This document shows, one piece after another, positions 57,569 through 64,000 of a stretch of 64,000 bases of DNA (its first letter is position 1; each line of letters begins with the position of its first letter). The stretch spans positions 41,370 through 105,369 of the forward strand of contig NZ_FZNO01000021.1 of assembly GCF_900188025.1 (NCBI RefSeq), given 5' to 3'. The stretch comes from Blastococcus mobilis (GTDB lineage Bacteria > Actinomycetota > Actinomycetes > Mycobacteriales > Geodermatophilaceae). A program made the translations under genes and the position numbers. The notes beneath the pieces are model-generated. The model was given only the letters and a program-made list of their open reading frames with translations, searched no databases and was not told where the DNA came from.

Positions 57569-58486
57569 ATGGGGCACGGGCACACGCATGCGCCGGTGAC
57601 CGCGGCGGGCGGTCACCGCCGGCGCCTGGTCGTCGTCCTCGGCCTGACCCTCGCCGTCATGGCTGCGGAGATCGTCGGCGGTCTGCTGTCGGGCTCCCTC
57701 GCGCTGATGGCCGACGCGGGCCACATGGCCACCGACGCGGCCGGGATCGCCCTGGCCCTGGCTGCGGTGACGCTGGCCCAGCGCCCGGCACGGGGCCGGC
57801 GCACCTTCGGCTGGCAGCGGGTGGAGATCCTCGCCGCCGTCGCCAACGGGCTGCTGCTCCTCGTCGTCGCCGGCTACGTCCTGGTCGAGGCGGTGCGCCG
57901 GATCGGGGAGCCGCCCGAGATCGGGTCCGGCCTCATGCTGGCCGTCGCCACGGTGGGGCTGGTGGTCAACCTCGGCTCCCTGGCGGTGCTGCACCGTGGG
58001 CGACGGCAGTCGCTGAACGTGCGCGGGGCCTACCTGGAGGTCCTCGCCGACGCGCTCGGCTCGGTCGCGGTGATCGTGGCGGCCCTGGTCATCCTCGTCA
58101 CCGGATGGACGCCGGCGGACATCATCGCCTCGGCCGTGATCGGCTGCCTGGTCGTACCCCGTGCCTGGCACCTGCTCCGCGAGGCGCTCGACGTCCTGCT
58201 GGAGGCGGCACCCCGGGGTGTGGATCTCGCCGAGGTGCGCGCGCACATCCTCGGCGTCGACGGCGTCCTCGGCGTTCACGACCTGCACGCCTGGACCATC
58301 ACCTCCGGGGTGCGGGTCCTCTCGGCCCACGTGGTCGTCACCGAGGAGGCGCTGGCCGCCGGGCACGGCGGTCGCGTGCTCGACTCGCTCTGCGAGTGCC
58401 TGGGTGAGCACTTCGACATGGAGCACTGCACGTTCCAGTTGGAGGCCGCTTCGCACGCCGGGCACGAGGCGCCGGTCCACGACTGA
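57569..58486 (+). CDS. Cation diffusion facilitator (CDF) metal efflux transporter
   Basis: 305 residues. Six membrane helices; GSLALMADAGHMATDAAGIALALAAV carries the D/H-x3-D metal site in helix 2 and LEVLADALGSVAVIVAALVI the matching helix 5. The cytoplasmic C-terminal domain (VDLAEVRAHILGVDGVLGVHDLHAWTI) ends in the His/Cys-rich tail of the ZitB/CzcD type. An N-terminal MGHGHTHAPV motif may bind the ion. Probably exports zinc or cobalt/nickel/copper. A His-rich N-terminus is typical of the zinc branch. Confidence 0.92.
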   Translation: MGHGHTHAPVTAAGGHRRRLVVVLGLTLAVMAAEIVGGLLSGSLALMADAGHMATDAAGIALALAAVTLAQRPARGRRTFGWQRVEILAAVANGLLLLVVAGYVLVEAVRRIGEPPEIGSGLMLAVATVGLVVNLGSLAVLHRGRRQSLNVRGAYLEVLADALGSVAVIVAALVILVTGWTPADIIASAVIGCLVVPRAWHLLREALDVLLEAAPRGVDLAEVRAHILGVDGVLGVHDLHAWTITSGVRVLSAHVVVTEEALAAGHGGRVLDSLCECLGEHFDMEHCTFQLEAASHAGHEAPVHD

Positions 58487-58649
58487 AGACGGCGTCCCTG
58501 CAGGGCCCGTCGCGAGCCTGCGAGTGGTGGGGGCAGGGAGGTCCTTGCTGCTCCGCGAGCTCGAGGGGGCCCCGGGAGGGGGCCGCCGCCGGGTCGCTGC
58601 GGGTGGGACAGTGGAGCGGACAGGTGCGGCAGCAGTCGAGGAGGACTCG

Positions 58650-59612
58650 GTGGACCACGGGCACCACTCGGGCATGTGGGTGCCCGGAGAGCCGCCGACG
58701 TGGGGGCGGATGTTCCTCCCGCACCTGGAGCCGTGGTCGGTGCTCGCCGTGCTCAGCGTGGTGGGCCTGCTGGTCTACCTCGCCGCCGTCGTGCGGCTGC
58801 GCCGGTCCGGGGTCGCGTGGCCGTGGTGGCGGACCCTGGCCTGGATCGCGGGGACCGGTTCGCTCTTCGCCGTCACCGGGACCTGGCTCAACGGGTACAG
58901 CATGGTGCTGTTCAGCGTCCACATGACGCAGCACATGGTGCTCTCGCTCATCACCCCGCTGCTCCTCCTGCTGGCGGCGCCGGTGACCCTCGCCCTGCGA
59001 ACCCTGCCCCGGGGCCGCGGTGCCGCGGGCGCTCCCCGGGCGCTATTGCTGAACGCCCTGCACAGCCGGTTGGCGCGCTTCCTCGCGCACCCGCTGTTCT
59101 CGATCCCGCTGTTCATCGCGAGCCTCTACGGCGTCTACTTCACGCCGCTCTTCGACGCCCTCATGGCCAACCCCGCGGGGCACCAGCTGATGCTGGCCCA
59201 CTTCGTCGTCACCGGGCTGCTGTTCTTCGGGCCGATCGTGGCGCAGGACCCGTGGCCGCGGACGTTGAGCCACCCGGGCCGGATGCTCGAGCTGTTCCTG
59301 CCCGTGCCGTTCCACGCCTTCTTCGGTGTCGCCGTCATGATGGCCGGCACGCTGGTCGTCGACACCTTCGCCCAGCCGCCGGCCGGGTGGGGCATCGACC
59401 CGCTCCGGGACCAGGGGGAGGCCGGCGGCATCGTGTGGGCCTTCGGCGAGCTGCCCACCGTCCTCGTGCTCGCCATCGTCTTCTTCTCGTGGGCCGGCTC
59501 CGACGAGCGGCGCGCCAAGGCGCTCGACCGGGCCGCCGATCGCAGCGGCGACGCCGAGCTCGAGGCGTACAACGCGCGCCTGAGAGCCATGGCCGAGCAG
59601 CGGCGGGCCTGA
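58650..59612 (+). CDS. ctaG: CtaG/Caa3-type cytochrome c oxidase assembly protein
   Basis: 320 residues; GTG 58650 follows GAGGAG by seven bases. The caa3_CtaG family: about seven membrane helices with NGYSMVLFSVHMTQHMVLSLITPLLLLLAAP (His residues for copper), AGHQLMLAHFVVTGLLFFGP, and PVPFHAFFGVAVMMAGTLV. Needed in Bacillus and actinobacteria for the copper centre of aa3-type oxidase. It suits a window that also holds SCO, CopC-CopD and CtaD. Not in the same transcript as ctaD. Confidence 0.9.
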   Translation: MDHGHHSGMWVPGEPPTWGRMFLPHLEPWSVLAVLSVVGLLVYLAAVVRLRRSGVAWPWWRTLAWIAGTGSLFAVTGTWLNGYSMVLFSVHMTQHMVLSLITPLLLLLAAPVTLALRTLPRGRGAAGAPRALLLNALHSRLARFLAHPLFSIPLFIASLYGVYFTPLFDALMANPAGHQLMLAHFVVTGLLFFGPIVAQDPWPRTLSHPGRMLELFLPVPFHAFFGVAVMMAGTLVVDTFAQPPAGWGIDPLRDQGEAGGIVWAFGELPTVLVLAIVFFSWAGSDERRAKALDRAADRSGDAELEAYNARLRAMAEQRRA

Positions 59613-59628
59613 CCGATCGCGCGGAGCG

Positions 59629-61221
59629 CTATCCGGCGTGCACCACCAGCTCGTCGGGCAGGTCCTCCTTGGTGGCCTTGATGAGCACCGCGGAGACCAG
59701 GGCGCCGAGCACCAGCAGCGCCGCAGCCCAGGTGAACGCCGTCGTGTAGCCCTCGACCTGCGCCGTCAGGCCGACGATGGGGTCCTGCGGGTTCGCGCCC
59801 GAGGAGAGCGCGTCGGCGGTGTAGGTGCTGATGGCGGCCACCGACAGCGAGGCCAGGACGGCCGTACCGATCGACGCGCCCACCTGCTGCGTGGCGTTCA
59901 GCATCGCGCTGGCCGCACCGGCGTCGTGCTGCCCGGCACCGACGAGCGCCAGGTTCGACAAGGGCACGAAGGTGAACCCGAGGCCGAGCCCCAGCAGCAG
60001 CTGGCCCGGGAACGGCAGCTCCCAGAACCCGGTGTCGAGCCCGACGAAGGACAGCGTGAAGAGGCCGGCGGCGGCCAGCAGCCCACCGAGGACCATGAGC
60101 GGCTTCGGCCCGATCCGCGGTACCAGCGCGCTGGCCGCGCCGGCCGAGATGAAGACGCCCAGGGTGGTCGGCAGCGACGCCAGGCCCGCCATGACGGGCT
60201 CGTAACCCAGTACCTGCTGGAAGTACAGGCTCAGGAAGAAGAACGCCCCGATGAGCCCGGCTCCCACCAGCGTCGACGTCAGGTAGGCGCCGCCGCGGTT
60301 GCGATCGAGGACGATCCGCATGGGCAGCAGGGGGTTGCCGGTCCGCAGCTCCAGGACGACGAAGAGGGCCACCAGCACCAGCCCGACGACGATGAACAGC
60401 CACGCGGGGCCGTCGGACCAGCCGCTGTCCGGCGTCACGAGGGTGGGTGCGCCCTGCGCCGCCGCTTCGGCGTTGGCCGCGGCGGCCTCCGCCGCGTTGG
60501 TCTGCGAGGCCTCGGCGACGCGGGTGAAGCCGTAGACGATGGAGGCGAGTCCGAGGGTGACCAGGACCGCGCCGGGGATGTCGTAGCTGGTGTCACCGGG
60601 CGCCTTGCTCTCCGGGACGATGGGGACGGCGAGCACGATGGCGAGCAGCGCGACCGGCAGGTTCACCCAGAAGCACCAGCGCCAGTCGGCGTACTCGGTG
60701 AGCACGCCGCCCAGCAGCAGGCCGACGGCCGAGCCGCCACCGGCGATGGCGCCGTAGACGCCGAAGGCCTTGGCCCGCTCCCTGGGGTCGGTGAACAACA
60801 CGGTCAGCAGCGCCAGCGAGGCCGGGGCCAGCAGCGCGCCGAACACACCCTGCAGCGCGCGGGCGGCGAAGAGCATGGCCTCGTTCTGGGCGACGCCGCC
60901 GAGCGCCGAGGCCACGGCGAAGCCGGCAGCGCCGACCAGGTACGTGCGCTTGCGGCCCCAGAAGTCGGCGATGCGACCGCCCAGGAGGAGGAAGCCGCCG
61001 AAGGTGAGGGTGTAGGCGGTGACGATCCACTGCTGGGACGCCGCGCTGATGCCCAGGTCCGCGGTGACGGCGGGCAGCGCGATGTTGACGATCGTCGCGT
61101 CCAGGATCACCAGCAGGACGGTCATGGCGATGACCCCGAGCGCCAGCCAGCGCTTCTCGTACGGCTCGTCGGCGCCGGGCGCCGCGACGGCGGCCGAGGT
61201 CGTGGGACGGGGTGCGGTCAC
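59629..61221 (-). CDS. DHA2-family MFS drug exporter
   Basis: 530 residues, 14 helices. VILDATIVNIALPAVTADLG (family start, D/T in helix 1), LLGGRIADFWGRKRTYLVG (loop 2-3), ALQGVFGALLAPASLALLTVLF (antiporter motif). The EmrB/QacA type of multidrug export. Related to the truncated exporter at the left window edge but not its neighbour. Drug substrate unknown. A long non-hydrophobic insert lies near residue 240 (AEASQTNAAEAAAANAEAAA). Confidence 0.92.
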   Translation of the reverse strand: MTAPRPTTSAAVAAPGADEPYEKRWLALGVIAMTVLLVILDATIVNIALPAVTADLGISAASQQWIVTAYTLTFGGFLLLGGRIADFWGRKRTYLVGAAGFAVASALGGVAQNEAMLFAARALQGVFGALLAPASLALLTVLFTDPRERAKAFGVYGAIAGGGSAVGLLLGGVLTEYADWRWCFWVNLPVALLAIVLAVPIVPESKAPGDTSYDIPGAVLVTLGLASIVYGFTRVAEASQTNAAEAAAANAEAAAQGAPTLVTPDSGWSDGPAWLFIVVGLVLVALFVVLELRTGNPLLPMRIVLDRNRGGAYLTSTLVGAGLIGAFFFLSLYFQQVLGYEPVMAGLASLPTTLGVFISAGAASALVPRIGPKPLMVLGGLLAAAGLFTLSFVGLDTGFWELPFPGQLLLGLGLGFTFVPLSNLALVGAGQHDAGAASAMLNATQQVGASIGTAVLASLSVAAISTYTADALSSGANPQDPIVGLTAQVEGYTTAFTWAAALLVLGALVSAVLIKATKEDLPDELVVHAG

Positions 61222-61297
61222 GGAGGGTTCCTCAGGGTCGTGCGGATGGGCCGGGTCGCCGGCCGAGGGGAAGCTATCGGCCTGCGATCATGTCGTC

Positions 61298-61807
61298 GTG
61301 CCTGTTTCGCTGGTGTTGACCTCGGACACGCACGTTCCGAAGCGGTCGCGTGACCTACCTCATTCCCTGTGGACGGCGATTTCCGGGGCCGACGTCGTCG
61401 TCCACGCCGGGGACTGGGTCGACGCCGCCCTGCTCGACCAGTTCGAGGCCCGCTCCCGGCGGCTCCTGGCGGTGTACGGCAACAACGACCACGGAACGCT
61501 CCGCGAGCGGCTGCCCGAGATCGCCCGCGCGGAGATCGAGGGCATCCGCTTCGCCGTCGTCCACGAGACCGGGGACGCGGAAGGCCGCGAGCTGCGCTGC
61601 GCGGCCCGGTTCCCCGACGCCGACGTCCTCGTGTTCGGGCACAGCCACATCCCGTGGGACACCACCGCGCCGTCGGGGCTGCGGTTGCTCAACCCGGGCT
61701 CGCCCACCGACCGGCGCCGGCAGCCGCACGGCACCTACGTCACGGCCGTTGCCGACGACGGGCAGTTGCGCGACGTCACCTTCCACGTCGTCCCACCCCG
61801 GTCGTGA
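61298..61807 (+). CDS. YfcE-type metallophosphoesterase
   Basis: 169 residues, GTG 61298. All five calcineurin-like metal motifs are present: DTHVPKRS, GDWVDA, GNNDHGTLRERL, and GHSHIPWD after the VVHETGD loop. Small single-domain phosphodiesterase of the YfcE/MJ0936 branch. Substrate unknown. The stop overlaps the next gene's GTG (GTGA). It faces the DHA2 exporter gene divergently. Confidence 0.9.
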   Translation: MPVSLVLTSDTHVPKRSRDLPHSLWTAISGADVVVHAGDWVDAALLDQFEARSRRLLAVYGNNDHGTLRERLPEIARAEIEGIRFAVVHETGDAEGRELRCAARFPDADVLVFGHSHIPWDTTAPSGLRLLNPGSPTDRRRQPHGTYVTAVADDGQLRDVTFHVVPPRS

Positions 61808-62664
61808 GCGGGCGCATCCCGCTCGACGATCGGGCCGTCGCACTCCTCGCCTGCCCGGTGTGCCGCAGCGCCCTGGCCGTGGTGCCGGGCGGGACGGGCC
61901 TGCGCTGCGAGGTGGGTCATCTGTTCGACCGGGCGCGCCACGGCCACGTCACCCTGCTGGCGCCGGCCCACCGTCCGCCCTCGGGCGACTCGGCCGAGAT
62001 GGTCGCGGACCGGGTCGCCTTCCTCGGGTCGGGCCACTACGCCGGGATCACCGCCGCCCTTGCCGACGCCGTCCTGGCCGACGGGCCCCCGGCGGCGCTG
62101 CTGGACCTCGGCGGCGGAACCGGGCACCACCTGGCCGGCGTCCTGGACCGGGCGCCGGAGGCGGTGGGCGTGGTCCTCGACTCGTCGCCCTACGCCGCCC
62201 GCCGGGCGGCCCGTGCGCACACGCGAGCGGTGGCGGTCGTCGCGGACAGCTGGGCGCGACTGCCGGTGCGGGACGACGCCGTCGACCGGGTGCTGGTCGT
62301 GTTCGCCCCACGCAACGGCCCGGAGATCGCGCGCGTCCTGCGTCCGGACGGCCGGCTGCTCGTGGTGACACCGGCCGCCGACCACCTGGCCGAGCTCGTC
62401 GGACCCCTGGAGCTGTTGCGCGTGGACCCGGACAAGTCGGCCCGCCTGGCCGCCACGCTGGAACCTCAGCTCACCCGCGTGCGGAGCACGACCTACCGCC
62501 GGCGGCTCACCCTGTCGCGTCCGGCCGCGACGAGCCTGGTCGGCATGGGTCCGCACGCCAGGCACACGACCCCTGCGGCGATCGGGGCGAAGCTCGCCGC
62601 GCTACCCGATCCGCTCGTGGTCACCGTCTCGGTCGACGTGACCACCTACCGGCCGGCCAGCTGA
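61804..62664 (+). CDS. RlmA-like 23S rRNA guanine-N1 methyltransferase
   Basis: 286 residues, GTG in a 4-base overlap. N-terminal zinc ribbon CPVCRSALAV...LRCEVGHLFDRARHGHVTLL is the RlmA hallmark (CxxC ... C ... H). SAM motif I is LLDLGGGTGHHLAGVLDRAP, then VGVVLDSSPYAARRAARAH and VDRVLVVFAPRNGPEIARVLR. The C-terminal SLVGMGPHARH motif is usual for the family. RlmA(I)/(II) methylates G745 or G748 of 23S rRNA, and in some species this affects tylosin susceptibility. Confidence 0.9.
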   Translation: MSGRIPLDDRAVALLACPVCRSALAVVPGGTGLRCEVGHLFDRARHGHVTLLAPAHRPPSGDSAEMVADRVAFLGSGHYAGITAALADAVLADGPPAALLDLGGGTGHHLAGVLDRAPEAVGVVLDSSPYAARRAARAHTRAVAVVADSWARLPVRDDAVDRVLVVFAPRNGPEIARVLRPDGRLLVVTPAADHLAELVGPLELLRVDPDKSARLAATLEPQLTRVRSTTYRRRLTLSRPAATSLVGMGPHARHTTPAAIGAKLAALPDPLVVTVSVDVTTYRPAS

Positions 62665-62688
62665 GAGCGATGGACCCGTGCGGATGGC

Positions 62689-62967
62689 TCAACGGGTGAC
62701 CGACCGGCGGCCGCGACCCGCCACGGCGACGTAGACCCCCAGGACGAGGATCGCGCCCAGGATGGAGGCCCACCATCCGCCGAGGTCGAACTCCAGCTCT
62801 CCGCGGAGGAGCAGGCCGGCGAGCAGGTTGCCGACGACGGAGCCGATCAGACCCAGGACGATCGTGGCGACGAGGCCGAGGTCCTGCTTGCCCGGGATGA
62901 CCGCCCGGGCGATGAGGCCTGCGACGAGGCCGATGACGAGCGCGAGAACGATGCCACCGACGGACAT
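62689..62967 (-). CDS. GlsB/YeaQ/YmgE-family stress membrane protein
   Basis: 92 residues from ATG 62967. Three short membrane helices: GGIVLALVIGLVAGLIARAV (with IPGKQDLGL loop, a family mark), TIVLGLIGSVVGNLLAGLL, and WASILGAILVLGVYVAVAGR. Transglycosylase-associated protein family of unknown role, often stress-induced. Converges on the RlmA-like gene. Confidence 0.9.
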   Translation of the reverse strand: MSVGGIVLALVIGLVAGLIARAVIPGKQDLGLVATIVLGLIGSVVGNLLAGLLLRGELEFDLGGWWASILGAILVLGVYVAVAGRGRRSVTR

Positions 62968-63191
62968 GGATGGACCTCCGGGCAGGGGTCCGCGGACACG
63001 GACCTGCGCCGGGATCTCCGGGCGCGGGGGACGGGGTGCCCCCGCCCGCATGATCGGAAACCGGCCGGAGATCACCGTCAGGTGACGACCGCGAGCGTCT
63101 CGCCGGAGCGAGCGCGGATGCGCGGAGGGTCACCGGCGCGCCTCGCTCGTCGGTCGGAGGTGCCGCGCGGGCACCGTCTAAGCTGCGCTCC

Positions 63192-64000
63192 GTGACGATT
63201 GCACCGGCGCCCATCGTGAGTCGGCCGAGTCCGGTCCACGTGGCGGAGAAGGGTTCGCGGCTGTCCAACCTGCTGCGGACGACCGACCACAAGACCATCG
63301 GCCTGATGTACATGGTCACCTCGTTCGCCTTCTTCGTGGCGGGCGGGCTGATGGCCCTCCTCATGCGTGGGGAGCTGGCCCGGCCGGACCTGCAGTTCCT
63401 GTCGCCGGAGCAGTACAACCAGCTGGTCACCATGCACGGCACGGTCATGCTGCTGATGTTCGCGACGCCGCTGTTCTTCGCCTTCGCGAACCTCATCATG
63501 CCGCTGCAGATCGGCGCTCCTGACGTCGCCTTTCCGCGGCTGAACGCGTTCTCCTACTGGCTGTTCCTCTTCGGCAGCCTGATCGCGGTGTCGGGCTTCC
63601 TGACCCCGGGCGGCGCCGCGGACTTCGGCTGGTACGCCTACGCACCCCTCTCCAACGGCGTGCACTCGCCGGGTGCCGGCGCGAACCTCTGGTTCGCCGG
63701 CCTGGCCGTCAGCGGCCTGGGCACCATCCTCGGTGGCGTCAACTTCATCACCACGATCGTCTGCCTGCGGGCCCCGGGCATGACGCTGTTCCGGATGCCG
63801 ATCTTCACCTGGAACGCGCTCGTCACCAGCGTGCTGATCCTGCTGGCGTTCCCGATCCTGACCGCCGCCATCTTCGGCATGCTGGCCGACCGCCAGCTCG
63901 GTGCGCTCATCTACTCGGATGAGAACGGCGGGCCGATGCTGTGGCAGCACCTGTTCTGGTTCTTCGGCCACCCCGAGGTCTACATCATCGCGCTGCCCTT
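63192..64000 (+). CDS. ctaD: Cytochrome c oxidase subunit I (aa3-type), 3' end beyond window
   Basis: About 269 residues are visible and the frame is open at base 64000. Start GTG 63192. Haem-copper oxidase motifs: helix [22 protein letters not shown] with the low-spin haem a His, then [16 protein letters not shown] with the CuB His and the H-P-E-V-Y crosslinked Tyr. [16 protein letters not shown] is the usual N-terminus. It transfers electrons to oxygen and pumps protons. Its copper-delivery partners (CtaG 58650, SCO 6970) lie in the same window. Confidence 0.96.
   Translation, partial: MTIAPAPIVSRPSPVHVAEKGSRLSNLLRTTDHKTIGLMYMVTSFAFFVAGGLMALLMRGELARPDLQFLSPEQYNQLVTMHGTVMLLMFATPLFFAFANLIMPLQIGAPDVAFPRLNAFSYWLFLFGSLIAVSGFLTPGGAADFGWYAYAPLSNGVHSPGAGANLWFAGLAVSGLGTILGGVNFITTIVCLRAPGMTLFRMPIFTWNALVTSVLILLAFPILTAAIFGMLADRQLGALIYSDENGGPMLWQHLFWFFGHPEVYIIALP

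Overview
ORGANISM. The window is very GC-rich, has many GTG starts and 4-bp start/stop overlaps, and carries IdeR-type iron boxes, an aa3-type ctaD, a PASTA-like Ser/Thr kinase, SipW-type secretion genes, a Bfd/bacterioferritin pair and actinobacterial holin-X/DUF3618 proteins. It is a chromosomal piece of a high-GC actinobacterium. The gene mix looks most like Geodermatophilaceae (Blastococcus, Modestobacter, Geodermatophilus), but that family placement is inference. No prophage, CRISPR array, rRNA or insertion sequence was seen. LAYOUT 1-8.7 kb: a truncated DHA2 drug exporter, then a PiT phosphate transporter with its DUF47 partner, then an ECF sigma factor divergent from a zinc-finger membrane protein that heads a copper-handling operon (CopC-CopD, YcnI, SCO and a membrane protein, almost all overlapping). 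8.8-13.2 kb: a four-gene leftward operon (polyol dehydrogenase, HAD phosphatase, TagF/TagB-like phosphotransferase, nucleotidyltransferase) that reads as a CDP-alditol pathway for a wall polymer. 13.2-19.7 kb: an M23 peptidase, an AraC regulator with a frameshifted VOC gene, tRNA-Ala(GGC), a secreted C15-like protein that lacks its catalytic cysteine, gluconokinase, a Ser/Thr kinase and an orphan FlbD-like protein. 19.8-24.5 kb: three uncharacterised membrane/lipoprotein genes divergent from a MerR regulator over a palindrome. 24.5-27.6 kb: an iron region (siderophore reductase, siderophore-binding lipoprotein, bfd, bacterioferritin) with two IdeR boxes. 27.6-30.2 kb: PEP-mutase family, methyltransferase and acyltransferase. 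LAYOUT 30.3-36.6 kb: a phosphorelay and fibre locus: OmpR-type regulator, a decayed copy of a Rec-Hpt protein, the intact Rec-Hpt, a TasA-like small protein, a SipW-type signal peptidase, a TasA/camelysin-like protein, a PAS histidine kinase and a single-domain receiver. 36.8-38.9 kb: an envelope stress-type trio (DUF3618, holin-X, low-complexity protein). 39-46.9 kb: enoyl-CoA hydratase, zinc metallopeptidase, glutathionylspermidine synthase-like ligase, F420-type nitroreductase, FUSC, AlkZ-like protein and a methyltransferase. 47-51.4 kb: an ABC-F ATPase behind a hairpin, a GNAT, and four small unknown genes. 51.7-54.2 kb: a 5'-truncated amino-acid deaminase and a D-arabinono-lactone oxidase. 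54.4-64 kb: a zinc alcohol dehydrogenase, a second M23 peptidase with a long Lys/Ala-rich histone-H1-like N-terminus, a CDF transporter, CtaG, a DHA2 exporter, a YfcE phosphoesterase with an RlmA-like methyltransferase, a GlsB/YeaQ protein, and ctaD running off the end. HOW IT FITS TOGETHER. Copper import and delivery (CopC/CopD, YcnI, SCO, CtaG) sits in the same 64 kb as the cuproenzyme that needs it (CtaD). Iron uptake and iron storage share one regulator site type. Two paralogous M23 peptidases share a promoter element at the same distance from their start codons, which suggests co-regulation of wall remodelling. The wall-polymer operon and the SipW/TasA locus are the strongest leads for undescribed surface biology. 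Decay is visible in three genes: VOC, the second Rec-Hpt, and the deaminase.
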